DNA from: Ryuthela nishihirai
Lineage: Eukaryota; Arthropoda; Arachnida; Araneae; Heptathelidae
Assembly: GCA_038380435.1 (NCBI GenBank)
Contig: JAWZYU010000028.1
Location: 28,752,201-28,816,200 of the forward strand
Length of the DNA: 64,000 bases
Direction: 5' to 3'
This document shows positions 23,118 to 34,373 of this stretch, in pieces (position 1 is the first letter of the stretch; every line of letters starts with the position of its first letter). The position numbers were made by a program, and so were the translations under genes. The notes under the pieces were generated by a model. It saw only the letters and a program-made list of their open reading frames with translations. It was not told the DNA's origin and did not search any database.

Positions 23118-23580
23118 AGAACCTTCCTTACCTTTGCTTTCACTTCAACCCTCCTTACCTTTGCTTTCACTTCAACCCTCCTTACCTTTGCTTTCACTTC
23201 AACCCTCCTTACCTTTGCTTTCACTTCAACCCTCCTTACCTTTGCTTTCACTTCAACCCTCCTTACCTTTGCTTTCTCTTCAACCCTCCTTACCTTTGCT
23301 TTCACTTCAACCCTCCTTACCTTTGCTTTCACTTCAACCCTCCTTACCTTTGCTTTCACTTCAACCCTCCTTACCTTTGCTTTCACTTCAACCCTCCTTA
23401 CCTTTGCTTTCACTTCAACCCTCCTTACCTTTGCTTTCACTTCAACCCTCCTTACCTTTGCTTTCACTTCAACCCTCCTTACCTTTGCTTTCACTTCAAC
23501 CCTCCTTACCTTTGCTTTCACTTCAACTCTCCTTACCTTTGCTTTCACTTCAACTCTCCTTACCTTTGCTTTCACTTCAT
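23118..23580 (+). repeat. VNTR, 27-bp unit, ~17 copies
   Basis: Nearly identical 27-bp units (CTCCTTACCTTTGCTTTCAC + TTCAACC); variants are one unit with TTCTCTTCAAC and two terminal units with AACTCT. Because 27 is a multiple of three and no stop occurs, long frames appear on both strands; these are not genes. The high homogeneity suggests recent expansion and probable length polymorphism. Confidence 0.95.
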
Positions 23581-23654
23581 TCAGCCATGAACGCAGTTTC
23601 CTGGAGTAAACTGCGGAAACCTATCTGACTCAGTTACTTCAGAATATGGAAGTA

Positions 23655-24694
23655 CAGTCGCTCAAAAAAATTTCCGAACATGATGGTTGATTACAGGATT
23701 CAGAAAAATATCTGGCAACGATTTTTTTAGAAATTAGTGATCTGGCAACCTTCGTGTCACGTGATTACAGAATTCAGGAAAAATATCTGGAGCGTGTACG
23801 GCAACTGTACACGCTCCAGTTACCGTTCACAGCAAACTGGAGCGTGTGCAGTTACTGCACACGCTCCAGAGTGCTGTGAACGGTAACTGCACACGCTCAA
23901 TATTTCCGTGAGTGAGCCCACACGATCTAGTATCAAAATAATATGACCACCTACAGTCGCTCAAAAAAGTATCCGAACGCTATGGTTGATTACATAATTC
24001 AGAAAAAATATTTGGCAACGATTTTTTTTTTTAGAAATTAGTGATCTGGCAACCTTCGTGTCACGTGATTACAGAATTCAGGAAAAATATCTGGAGCGTG
24101 TACGGCAACTGTACACGCTCCAGCTACCGTTCACAGCAAACTGGAGCGTGTGCAGTTACTGCACACGCTCCAGAGTGCTGTGAACGGTAACTGCACACGC
24201 TCAATATTTCCGTGAGTGAGCCCACACGATCTAGTATCAAAATAATATGACCACCTACAATCGCTCAAAAAAGTATCCGAACGCTATGGTTGATTACAGA
24301 ATTCAGAAAAAATATTTGGCAACGATTTTTTTTTTTTAGAAATTAGTGATCTGGCAACCTTCGTGTCACGTGATTACAGAATTCAGGAAAAATATCTGGA
24401 GCGTGTACGGCAACTGTACACGCTCCAGTTACCGTTCACAGCAAACTGGAGCGTGTGCAGTTACTGCACACGCTCCAGAGTGCTGTGAACGGTAACTGCA
24501 CACGCTCAATATTTCCGTGAGTGAGCCCACACGATCTAGTATCAAAATAATATGACCACCTACAGTCGCTCAAAAAAATATCCGAACACGATGGTTGATT
24601 ACAGGATTCAGAAAAATATCTGCCAACGATTTTTTTAGAAATTAGTGATCTAGCAACCTTCGTGTCACGTGACACGAGGTTTTTTGAGCGACTG
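23655..24694. mobile_element. Foldback MITE, tandem array of three units
   Basis: Head-to-tail units start at 23655, 23954, 24258 and 24563 (periods 299, 304, 305). Each holds the terminal arm, half of the CACGTG hairpin, the two GCGTGT palindromes and the ATATGACCACC-TA junction. The last unit is cut to an arm and ends GAGCGACTG at 24694 without the usual TA. Confidence 0.9.
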
Positions 24695-25076
24695 CATCCA
24701 GGGGGAAGGGAACAGGACCTTCCTCCCCAAAAAAAAATAAATGGTGACACCACTGAGTGTTAAAGGTACAACTTTAATTGTATTAATTTTAATTATATTC
24801 GGGAATGTTTTCTTTACTCTTTAAGGTGCCTTTTCTCGTAAGCTGTTTAATAAAATACTGGCGATATGTGGCATTAGATGAATAGAAGAATAGGATTTGA
24901 TTCTGGAATTTTTAAGAATCAATGGTGCCAAAATCATTGATGTGTAAATTTTTATTAAGGTAATGTAAAAATTTATTCTACTTATTAATTAATTTTTAGT
25001 TTATTAGCGCAATATAAGAATAATTGCAAAAAATTTATTCTTTTTTATAGTTGACTCTAAATCTTTTTGTTTTCAG
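24695..25076 (+). other. Intron, no feature recognised
   Basis: AT-rich up to the acceptor TTTTTGTTTTCAG. No repeat recognised. Confidence 0.5.
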
Positions 25077-25102
25077 AATTTTGGCCCAGGAGACCCAAGA
25101 TC
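25077..25102 (+). CDS. DEG/ENaC channel micro-exon (26 bp)
   Basis: Acceptor TTGTTTTCAG, donor GTAAGT at 25103. Encodes NFGPGDPR plus two bases of a Ser codon. The call rests on splice sites, on phases matching the exons at 22887 and 30680, and on position in the gene; transcript evidence would be decisive. Confidence 0.75.
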
Positions 25103-25740
25103 GTAAGTATTTATAATAATTGTAGTTTAATAAAAAATATCCAATAACGATTTAAAAATGAAACGATAATATAATAATAGACTGTAAGTGGTAGCTAGGC
25201 ACACTGAAGATGAGTTCCGACTCTGGTTCGGATTTAAATTTCTAAATTTTCCTTTAATTTTGAAAAAAAAAATATTTTAAATATTTTTATTATCTATACA
25301 TTAAATAAATGAAATTTCTCTTAACGTTCATAATGATGTTACTCAAAAACTTTCAGTTTCAAATAGTATTTCTAAAAATCATAATTTTTTTTTTATTTTA
25401 TCATGAAATGATTATAATAATTTTAAAAGTTTGAAACAATTTAGAATTCGAAGACTAAAAAAAGAAATATTAGTGGGATGCATTTCTGTTTGTTCTATTT
25501 TTTTTTTGATATGTCAGCGAAATGATTTCCCCAGATCGGGTGGGTTCCATTTAAATATGTTCTGGCTCCGGTTCGAAAAATGGAGCCCAAACTAATCTCT
25601 ATTGGGCCCTTTACCTCTTTGACGATATACGGCCTCTTTTTTTGACGATATACAAGAGGGGCCAAGCATAGCCCCTAAAGTCTGACCCGACCTTTCCTTG
25701 GTGCAGACGTTAGTATCTTTCAAAACAGATATTCTTTCCT
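25103..25740 (+). other. Intron, no feature recognised
   Basis: AT-rich; no repeat or coding signal seen before the SINE-A at 25750. Confidence 0.5.
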
Positions 25741-25749
25741 ATGGAAGGG

Positions 25750-26141
25750 GTTGGGTTGGGTTGTTTTACTTCTGAGCGGCACTTTTTTGCACACCATGGG
25801 CTAAATGGCCAGGCCACAAGAACCCCGAAGGCTCAGAGAAGGTTGGGGGAGGGGACCCACTGGAACAGTTGTTGGGAGACAGATGGTAGCCTCCCGTCAA
25901 GGCCATCCAGCGTGTTCTTTAACGTGCACAGGGTATGGCTCTCCTGTACACGGGACCACAGCTTAACGTCCCATCCGACGGACGGCGGCCTTTCCAAGCC
26001 CATCGGTGTCCCCTACTGACCGTGGGCAGGGCGGGGAATTTTGCGGAGATAAATCTCAACGCTGACCCAGCTGGGACTCGAACCTGGGAACTACAGATTA
26101 TGAGCCTGGCGCGCTACCGACTGAGCCACCCCCGCTCCCCC
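25750..26141 (-). repeat. SINE-A, full length, TSD
   Basis: Flanked by ATGGAAGGG (25741-25749 and 26142-26150). Head, B box and AACCC-type tail intact, little diverged. Confidence 0.95.
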
Positions 26142-26150
26142 ATGGAAGGG

Positions 26151-26794
26151 GAAGGCTGCCAGATCAATTCGGTCTATTAATTTGGACTCCTATGGCCACT
26201 TTTTCTTTCACCCTGCTGAGGCTCAGTGCAGCTGAGGAGTGGTCAGCTTTACAGGGTCTCGATGATGACCATCTAAACCAACTCGACTGGCTATGATTTC
26301 GATTTTGGACTTCAGCTAAAGGAGAATCTACAGCTGTGCAATCTGCTTGTGTTTTGTATATCGCCAGCTCCAAATGAACATGTACACAGCATAACTTATA
26401 TCAGCTGGCGAATGATCCTGATTAGAAGCCATATTCGAATTGACCGAACCGTTGGAAATATTTCTGGCATCGCCAATCCTAAACTAGAGAAATGTATCTC
26501 AGTCGCCGACTTGCTGTTACTCGAAACAGTTTGATCGATTCTGATGGTAAAGAACTCATTGATTTTTCGAAAGGCTATTTCCGCTTTCAGTTTCTAATGC
26601 TTTTCAAGTTTCTTGTTATTGTACGAGGGTAAGTCAATAAATAAGGGGAATTATCATTTTTCATAGACACACATATATATATATACATATATAATTATAA
26701 GAATATATATACCCATTATGTAATCTTTACTGCATACTCCCATTACTGCAAGTTTGAACATGTATTTACTACTACATTAAAATTCACTGCGAGG
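26151..26794 (+). other. Intron; mariner-like terminus near 26622
   Basis: 'TACGAGGGTAAGTCAATAAA' at about 26622 matches the start of the mariner relic at 28424 and looks like a mariner terminal repeat. Otherwise unrecognised sequence. Confidence 0.45.
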
Positions 26795-26925
26795 GAAAGA
26801 TTTTGGGCTTAAATGGTCTAGAGAAAATTTATGATTTAGATTATGCTGATGATTTGGCCTATTTGACAAATGAAGTTGATCAGTTTCAGTGTAAAGTTGA
26901 CAAGACAATACTTAATCAGACAGTC
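26795..26925 (+). pseudogene. LINE reverse transcriptase scrap (YADD)
   Basis: Reads ILGLNGLEKIYDLDYADD then LAYLTNEVDQFQ, the same RT segment as in the LINE at 11725, here on the plus strand. The catalytic YADD is at 26842-26853. About 130 bp survive. Confidence 0.75.
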
Positions 26926-26927
26926 AG

Positions 26928-27245
26928 TTGAACACCGAAGTGGCATTCGTTTTTTGCTGTCATAAGGAATCAAAACAAGTGAAGTTTGCCATAGAATATG
27001 TGCACAATATGGTAGTGTTATTTATCATAAAAGAATGTACAAATTGGGCAAACGTTTCAGAAACAGTCGCACAAGTGTGTAAACATCGGCGTGGTAAACA
27101 AGTTGAAGCAGTAACATCTGTTAGAGTGCAACATGTTAATAAACATGTTCAGGAAAACCGACGCATCATTTTGGAAGAAATCTGTCCTAAATTGAATATT
27201 AGCCATGGGATAGATGTTCAAAGGCGGTGTAAAATTGACCATGCT
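26928..27245 (+). pseudogene. Mariner-type transposase N-terminal relic
   Basis: The piece HVQENRRIILEEICPKLN + ISHG resembles the helix-turn-helix region of mariner transposases; the residues before it fit only loosely. No catalytic part follows. The frame is open for 107 codons by chance or recent death; it is not a host gene. Confidence 0.6.
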
Positions 27246-27356
27246 CTGTAACGAAAACTTTTCTTCTTTTTTTTCTGATGGAATCAGAAAACTTCTCAGC
27301 TGTTGGACTAAACGTAACGATAGAGAAGATGAATAAATTAAAAAATAGTGTATGTA

Positions 27357-27880
27357 CAGTCGGTCAAAAAAGTATCCGAACACTATTTGTTGATTACAGA
27401 ATTCAGAAAAAATATCTGGCAACGTTTTTTATTTTTAGAAATTAGTGATCTGGCAATCTTCGTGTCACGTGACACGAAGATTGCCAGATCACTAATTTCT
27501 AAAAAAATCGTTGCCAGATAAAACTCAGTTTCTTTTTTTGCCTAACTATTCGTAAATCCCACGTTTACCGAATATTTCTTGGGCTACTTCGTGTGAATGG
27601 GCAAAACTTGCCATTTTATAATATAATATAAATAATTATATACATATCTTTTATTATATAACATAATATTATATAATTGAAAATATTATATAATCCTATA
27701 TAAAATGATTTATAATATAAATTTAATTTGTGAATAGGCAAATTAAAATGTAATTTAATCAATTTCACTTATGTGACGCGAAGATTGCCAAATCACTAAT
27801 TTCTAAAAAAAATCGTTGCTAGATATTTTTTCTAAATTCTGTAATCAACCACAGTGTTCGGATACTTTTTTGAGCGACTG
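27357..27880. mobile_element. Foldback MITE with AT-rich filler
   Basis: TA-flanked (27355-27356, 27881-27882). Both terminal arms and one complete CACGTG hairpin are present. The middle holds about 240 bp of AT-rich sequence in place of the GCGTGTGCAG palindromes. Confidence 0.85.
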
Positions 27881-27972
27881 TACATGTTTCTGGAATCAAT
27901 TGTTTTGATGCTGCACTTAAAATTCACCTTATTTACTGACATCCCCCTCTCTATATATTCTTTATTTAAAGG

Positions 27973-28364
27973 TTGTGGGTTGTTGGGTTGTTTTACCTCT
28001 GAGCGGCACTTTTTTGCACACCATGGGCTAAATGGCCAGGTCACATGGACCCCGAAGGCTCAGAGAAGGTTGGGGGAGGGGACCCACTGGAACAGCTGTT
28101 GGGAGACAGATTGTAGCCTCCCGTCAAGGCCATCCAGCGTGTTCTTTAACGTGCACAGGGTATGGCTCTCCCGCACACGGGGCCACGGCTTAACGTCCCA
28201 TCCGACGGACGGCGGCCTTTCCAAGCCCATCGGTGTCCCCTATTGACCGTGGGCAGGGCGGGGAATTTTGCGGAGATAAATCTCAACCCTGACCCAGCTG
28301 GGACTCGAACCTGGGAACTGCAGATTACGAGCCTGGCGCGCTTCCGACTGAGCCACCCCCGCCC
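27973..28364 (-). repeat. SINE-A, full length, TSD
   Basis: Flanked by the perfect 11-bp duplication TTATTTAAAGG (27962-27972 and 28365-28375). Little diverged. Confidence 0.95.
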
Positions 28365-28423
28365 TTATTTAAAGGTAATTCTCTACTTGTAACTTATAGC
28401 GAATCAGGAAGGAGGGTAGGTAT

Positions 28424-29250
28424 GTACGAGGGTAAGTCAGAAAATAAGGTTTCCTATTTAACTTCTATAGAAGGCAGGTATTTCACTGAAGATAGCATAC
28501 AGAAAATGATGCACGTGGGTATATTATTTTCCCACGTAATCTCCAGATTTCTTGTGACACTTGTAATAATGATCGGTCAGCTTATCGAAGACGTTTTGAA
28601 AGAAGGATGCTTCTGTCCTGATCCTGAAGACACTTTCTGACTTCCTCTTTCACGGTGTCAGCCAATGGAAAAGCATCGTCTTTGGAGATGTTTCTTCGGC
28701 TTCCCAAACAGGAAAAAATCCGATGGAGCCCGGCCTTACTATATGGTACGTGATGAAGAGTTGCCCATTGCCAGGTGCTGAGATTCCTCATCCACTAGAG
28801 TTTGAGCTGGGTGGCTCAGTCGGTAGTGTGCCAGGCTCGTAATCTGCAATTCCCAGATTCCAGTCCCAGCTGGAACAGCATTAAGATTTATCTCCTCAAA
28901 ACTCTCTGCCTCAGTCAGTAGAGGACAGCGATGGGCTTGAAAAGGCCGATGTCCATCAGATGGGAGGTTAAGCCATACCCTGTGCACGTTAAAGAACACG
29001 CTGGATGGCCTTGACAGGACACTATTATCTGTCTCTCAAAAGCCAGCTGTCCAGTGGAACCCCTTCCTCCAATTTTCTCTGAGTCTTTAGGGTCCTTGTG
29101 ACCTGACCATTTAGCCCATTGTGTGCAACAAAGTGCCGCTCAGAGGTAAAACAATCCAACTAGAATCTAACGGTCATTTTCGAATGCCTGACACCAATTC
29201 CTCACATGTTGCACTGACCGGACATCCGAGTCATACTTAGCCACAAGCTA
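28424..29250 (-). mobile_element. Mariner relic, internally deleted, SINE-interrupted
   Basis: From 28424 the terminus 'TACGAGGGTAAGTCAGAAAA'; minus-strand C-terminal pieces 'SDFFLFGKPKKHLQ' and ADTVKEEVRKCLQDQD. Beyond the SINE-A, N-terminal KYDSDVRSVQHVRNWCQAFE occurs near 29165-29250. The catalytic middle is gone. Confidence 0.7.
28805..29161 (+). repeat. SINE-A, sense orientation, older
   Basis: A box TGGCTCAGTCGG intact, B box mutated (AGATTCCAGTCCC); tail AACAATCCAAC. Inserted in the mariner relic; flanks ACTAGAGTTT and ACTAGAATCT suggest an eroded duplication. Confidence 0.88.
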
Positions 29251-29254
29251 ATAG

Positions 29255-29460
29255 ATTTCCATTGGTTGGCTCTTCTGTGTGACAGAGCACTTGATATGTC
29301 GTCACGAGTTCGTGGGTTCAGATCCCACCGAGCTCAAGAAAATTTTTCCTCTCTACTCATCTTCATCCTGTGTCTTAAAACAGCTTAATAGTGGTTAAAT
29401 ACTCAGTAAAAGTAACACTTGAAATAATTTGTTAAACAAATATTATTTCCATCATATGAG
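29255..29460 (+). repeat. tRNA-like head of a third SINE-type repeat
   Basis: B box GGGTTCAGATCCCAC within 'TTCGTGGGTTCAGATCCC', then about 130 bp ending 'AACACTTGAAATAATTTGTT'. It cannot be folded into a canonical tRNA cloverleaf by eye, so it is scored as a repeat, not a tRNA gene. Confidence 0.45.
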
Positions 29461-29527
29461 GCAGCTTGGTTGCTCGATTTCCGATATAGATGGCGCCAGT
29501 GGCTAATCAACAAAATTGCTTTAGGGC

Positions 29528-29916
29528 TTTGGGTTGGGTTGTTTTACCTCTGAGCGGCACTTTTTTGCACACCATGGGCTAAATGGCCAGGTCACATGGA
29601 CCCCGAAGGCTCAGAGAAGGTTGGGGGAGGTGACCCACTGGAACAGCTGTTGGGAGACAGATGGTAGCCTCCCGTCAAGGCCATCCAGCGTGTTCTTTAA
29701 CGTGCACAGGGTATGGCTCTCCCACACACGGGGCCACGGCTTAACGTCCCATCCGACGGACGGCGGCATTTCCAAGCCCATCGGTGTCCCCTACTGACCG
29801 TGGGCAGGGCGGGGAATTTTGCGGAGATAAATCTCAACGCTGACCCAGCTGGGACTCGAACCTGGGAACTACAGATTACGAGCCTTGCGCGCTACCGACT
29901 GAGCCACCCCCGCCCC
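29528..29916 (-). repeat. SINE-A, full length, TSD
   Basis: Flanked by the perfect 12-bp duplication TTGCTTTAGGGC (29516-29527 and 29917-29928). One of the least diverged copies. Confidence 0.95.
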
Positions 29917-29939
29917 TTGCTTTAGGGCACATTGCTTAA

Positions 29940-30110
29940 GGAAAGGGTTAATCTGTGGTGGTCTAACGGTTATGATGCCTCCTTGCATGCTTCGGGGAGA
30001 AGTGGGTTCGAATCCCACACAGGACGAAACCAACTTTTTTTTTCAACTAATTATTTCAAGTGTTTCTACAGGACATTTTCCTGTGATGCTTTTCACTAAA
30101 TTAGCAAGTT
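29940..30110 (+). repeat. Second tRNA-like repeat
   Basis: 'GTGGTCTAACGGTTATGATG' and B box GTGGGTTCGAATCCCAC followed by 'AACTAATTATTTCAAGTGTT', the inverse of the ending of the piece at 29255. The anticodon stem does not pair, so a functional tRNA is unlikely. Confidence 0.45.
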
Positions 30111-30679
30111 TGCTGATCCTGCCCCCCCCCCCCCCAAAAAAAAATCAAAATTGGTAAAATCAACAAAATTGTTACGGAAACTGCTAAAAATATTCCTACA
30201 CCTACTAATAAACTTTAGGTTATTGCTTTCGTTTTAACTTGCTTTTATAACTTTTCAGAGCAATTTTCAAAATTTTCAATGTTTTTGTTAAATATTTTAA
30301 TTTCCGTAACTCTCTAAATACCGAACGAATTTTGTTGAAAATCGAGATTGAAATCGATTTAATTGAGAGTTTTAAATTATCTTCAGTCACATTTTTTTCA
30401 CAAGAAGTTTATTTAAGAAGTTATTGAAATCTGTATCTGAATTACGAGTGACAAAATATGGAACTGGACCTAATAAAAAAGTACGTGTATGTTTAATGTC
30501 TTTTCGCTTCTTTTCGGCTACTGGATTCTCAAAAAGTGGAAGGCCCCCTTTGCCACCCCCTCCTTACGCCACCCTTTTTATTCAGCTTTGTAGGGCATAA
30601 TGTGAATATTGTAAGTTGCTATTTTTCTTTCATAATAATCTTTCTGATACTGATTCTAATCTTTTCTTTTATATTCAAG
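30111..30679 (+). other. Intron, no feature recognised
   Basis: Poly-C/poly-A stretch at 30121-30145, then AT-rich sequence up to the acceptor TTTATATTCAAG. Confidence 0.5.
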
Positions 30680-30752
30680 ATACATGAGTAAAGTGGGAGT
30701 CTTCTTCAGAGATCAAGAAATTATCGTTTACAAGTATAGTCCGAAATATGAG
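30680..30752 (+). CDS. DEG/ENaC channel exon (pre-TM2)
   Basis: Acceptor TTTATATTCAAG, donor GTGAGT at 30753. One base completes a Ser codon, then YMSKVGVFFRDQEIIVYKYS + PKYE; phase 0 exit. Corresponds to the family's strand that leads into TM2. Confidence 0.92.
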
Positions 30753-30829
30753 GTGAGTTATGATATGAGAATATGATATCGAAATATGATTAGAATTAGT
30801 ATCAGAAAGATTATTGTGAAGTAGTTGTA

Positions 30830-32077
30830 CAGTCGCTCAAAAAAGTGTCCGAACGCTATGGTTGATTACAGAATTCAGAAAAAATATCTGGCAACGATTT
30901 TTTCAAAAATTAGTGATTTGGGCAACCTTCGTGTCACGTGATACGTAGCCAGATCACTATTTTTTGAATATATAATGCGTATGAATACATCATGCAATGA
31001 ATATGGAGCGTCTGCAGTTACCGTTCACAGCAAACTGGAGCGGTTGCGGTTAATGTGCACAGCACATTGGATCGTGTGAGCTCACAAAAAACCTGGATCG
31101 TGTGGGCTCACTCACAGAAATATTGAGCGTGTGCAGTTACCGTTCACAGCAAACTGGAGCGTGTGCAGTAACTGCACACGCTCCAGTTTGTTGTGAACGG
31201 TAACTGGAGACGGGAACTGTAATCACGTGACACAAAGTTTCTCTGAGCCCTTGAGGTTACTTGTGACCTGCCCATTTAGACCCATTTTGAGCAAAAACGT
31301 GCCGCTCAGATTAAAACAACAACTCAATCAGTGAATCATTCAGACTGCATTTCATTCGGCGTTTTTCTTTTATAAAAAGTTTCACGCTCAATATTTCCGT
31401 GAGTGAGCCCACACGATCTGGCGAAACTTTTATAAAAAAATGTTTTAGATTTATTTTATCCAACAAATAATAATTTATAAACATATTAAAGAAATAATAT
31501 AAATAAAATCGGGTTCGAGTCCTAACTGTGTTAGCGTTGAGCTTTATCTGCGCTAACTCTAAGGGACACCGATAGTTTTTGAAAGACCGCCATCGGATGG
31601 GACGTTAAGCCGTGTTCAAGAGAGAACTCCAGTTTGCTATGAACGGTAACTGTGAACGGTAACTGTAATCACGTGACACGAAGGTTGCCAGATCACTAAT
31701 TTCTAAAAAAATCGTTGCCAGATATTTTTTTTAATTCTGCAATCAACCATGGTGTTCGGATACTTTTTTGAGCGACTGTCGGTGGTCATATTATTTTGAT
31801 ACTAGATCGTGTGGGCTCACTCACGGAAATATTGAGCGTGTGCAGTTACCGTTCACAGCAAACTGGAGTGTGTGCAGTAACTGCATACGCTCCAGTTTGC
31901 TGTGAACGGTAACTGGAGCGTGTACAGTTGCCGTACACGCTCCAGATTTTTTTCCTGAATTCTGTAATCACGTGACACGAAGGATGCCAGATCACTAATT
32001 TCTAAAAAAATCGTTGCCAGATATTTTTTTGAATTCTCTAATCAACCATAGTGTTCGGATACTTTTTTGAGCGACTG
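30830..32077. mobile_element. Foldback MITE composite with captured SINE pieces
   Basis: TA-flanked outer arms (30828-30829, 32078-32079) enclose 1248 bp: at least two sets of GCGTGTGCAG palindromes, an internal arm ending at 31779, a SINE-A 3' piece (31232-31320) and a SINE-A 5' piece (31508-31626). Either the family picked up SINE sequence or several units and SINEs collapsed together. Confidence 0.8.
31422..31626 (+). repeat. Segmental duplicate of 32226-32830
   Basis: From GAAACTTTTATAAAAAAA through the AT-rich 'TTATAAACATATTAAAGAAA' to the SINE-A 5' piece ending 'GTGTTCAAGAGAGAACT'. It is matched at 32226-32409 and 32798-32822, the second copy being split by the SINE-A at 32410. The duplication therefore predates that insertion. 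Confidence 0.85.
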
Positions 32078-32309
32078 TATGGACGATTGACTGAATGCTT
32101 AGCGTTTCTGCACTTTCTTTTTCTTAAAGCGAACGACAATATTTTTCTTCTAACGTAAATAGACATAACAAAAAACATTTTTTGTATGATCGTTTTCAGA
32201 GGAGAGAGAAAAGTTGCTCACCCCTTGAAACTTTTATAAAAAAACGTTTTAGATTTATTTTATCTAACAAATAATAATTTATAAACATATTAAAGAAATA
32301 ATACAAATA

Positions 32310-33008
32310 AAATCGGGTTCGAGTCCTAACTGTGTCAGCGTTGAGCTTTATCTCCGCTAACTCTAAGGGACACCGATAGTTTTTGAAAGACCGCCGTCCA
32401 TCGGATGGGTTGGGTTGTTTTACCTCTGAGCGGCACTTTTTTCCACACCATGTGCTAAATGGCCAGGTCGCATGGACCCCGAAGGCCCAGAGAAGGTTGG
32501 GGGAGTGGACCCACTGGAACAGCTGTTGGGAGACAGATGGTAGCCTCCCGTCAAGGCCATCCAGCGGGTTCTTTAACGTGCACAGGGTATGGCTCTCCCG
32601 CACACGGGGCCACGGCTTAACGTCCCATCCGACGGACGGCGGTGTTTCCAAGACCCTCGGTGTCCCCTACTGCCCGTGGGCAGGGCGGGGAATTTTTGCG
32701 GAGATAAATCTCAACGCTGACCCAGCTGGGACTCGAACCTGGGAACTACAGATTACGAGCCTGGCGCGCTACCGACTGAGCCACCCCATCGGATGGGACG
32801 TTAAGTCGTGTTCAAGAGAGAACTACCCTGTGCTTGTTACAGAATACGTTAGATGGCTTTGAGACAACACTTCATTTTTCTCTTAATAGCTGTCCAATGG
32901 GTCCCATTCCTCCCAAACTTACCTGCGTCCTTGGAGGGTCTTTGTGACCTGGCAATTTAGCCTAATGTGTGCAAAAAAAGTGCCACTCAGAGGTAAAGCA
33001 ATCCAATC
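32310..33008 (+). repeat. Older SINE-A, split by a younger one
   Basis: Left part 32310-32409, right part 32798-33008, ending in 'AAGCAATCCAATCC'. The A box is gone; the B box is GGTTCGAGTCCT. Confidence 0.85.
32410..32786 (-). repeat. Young SINE-A nested in an older SINE-A
   Basis: Flanked by the perfect 11-bp duplication CATCGGATGGG (32399-32409 and 32787-32797), itself part of the host SINE body. Confidence 0.95.
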
Positions 33009-33221
33009 CAAACAAAAACAAAGAAAATGATGCTTCGGGATTTCTTAGAAAAGGCAATGCTATTTTTGTGGTAACTGCAATAATAAAGCTGAGCTATCAC
33101 GGCACACACACAGAGGTGTCGCTTTGGTTCGGGGTGATATCGCAACTACGGGGTGATACCGAAATTTGCAGATAAGCTGCCAACACTGCGGGTCTGATCA
33201 GGAATGGGAAAAAAATCCTGA

Positions 33222-33515
33222 CAGAAAAACGCCGAATGAAATGCAGTCTGCATGATTCACTGATTGAGTTGTTGTTTTAACCTGAGCGGCACGTTTTTGC
33301 TCAAAATGGGTCTAAATGGGCAGGTCACAAGTAACCTCAAAGGCTCAGAGAAAGTTGGGGGAAGGGGGCTTACTGGACAGCTGTTAGGAGACAGATGGAA
33401 GTTTCCTGTCAAGGCCATCTAACGTGTTCTTTAACGTGCACAGAGTGTGGGCTCTCTCCCACACACAGCGCCACGGCTTTACGTCCCATCAGACGGACGG
33501 CAGCCTATGGAAGCA
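33222..33515 (-). repeat. SINE-A 3' part plus flank, inverse of 31241-31362
   Basis: 'GAAAAACGCCGAATGAAATG' and the following SINE tail are the reverse complement of 31241-31362, forming a ~130-bp inverted repeat with a 1.9-kb spacer. The SINE continues to about 33515 and lacks its head. Confidence 0.8.
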
Positions 33516-33912
33516 GGGTCAGATCAAACAGTTCTGAAAATGAAGTAATCTCATGATTTTGCAGCCCTTACTGCTACCAGAAATGGATTATCGCCTTTCT
33601 TTGAGTAAAATGCAATCTTTAAGACATTTTGTTTTGTCCCCTAATACTCTTCATGGCCAACTGACATAAAAATAATTCGTAGGTTTCAGGGTCATTCGTT
33701 GGATTCATAATTATTTTATTATTACTAATATCAAAGTGAGCATAGGTTTCAAAAAATATTATTTTCTATTTGAAATACTGCCAGTCCTTAGCTGTCAAGG
33801 CGCCCCCTCTTCCTTGGGGCGCAGGTTCCCTGACTTAATCCAGCCCAGAGTAGAACCCACACGGGGTCACTTTTCAATAATGAAACAAATGGTCGAACTT
33901 TAAGCAGTTTAC
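33516..33912 (+). other. Intron, no feature recognised
   Basis: No repeat or coding signal recognised. Confidence 0.5.
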
Positions 33913-33923
33913 AATTAAGTGTT

Positions 33924-34286
33924 GTTGGGTTGTTTTACCTCTGAGCGGCACTTTTTTGCACACCATGGGCTAAATGGCCAGGTCACATGGATCCTGAAGG
34001 CTCAGAGAAGGTTGGGGGAGGGGACCCACTGGAACAGCTGTTGGGAGACAGATGGTAGCCTCCCGTCAAGGCCATACAGCGTGTTCTTTAACGTGCACAG
34101 GGTATGGCTCTCCCACACACAGGGCCACGGCTTAACGTCCCATCCGACGGACGGCGGCCTTTCCAAGCCCATCGGTGTCCCTACTGACCGTGGGCAGGGG
34201 GGGAGGAATTTTGCGGAGATAAATCTCAACGCTGACCCAGCTGGGACTCGAACCTGGGAACTACAGATTACGAGCCTGTCGCGGCT
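33924..34286 (-). repeat. SINE-A, 5' truncated, TSD
   Basis: Flanked by the perfect 11-bp duplication AATTAAGTGTT (33913-33923 and 34287-34297). Like the copy at 6599 it lacks the A box, ending near the 'GAGCCTG' of the head. Confidence 0.93.
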
Positions 34287-34373
34287 AATTAAGTGTTATA
34301 AAAATATGAGAATCAAAGTGAGGCCTTGTTTTATTGCAATTTCATGAAAAATTGTAAAAGCCACTTGAATCAA

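Noticed and set aside
23002..23628. About 200-codon open frames on both strands (LPLLSLQPS and VKAKVRRVE repeats)
   Set aside because: They are the 27-bp VNTR read in stop-free frames; no start context, domain or splice support.
29940..30030. tRNA gene around GTGGGTTCGAATCCCAC
   Set aside because: The T arm is perfect but the anticodon stem and acceptor do not pair; more likely a SINE-type head.
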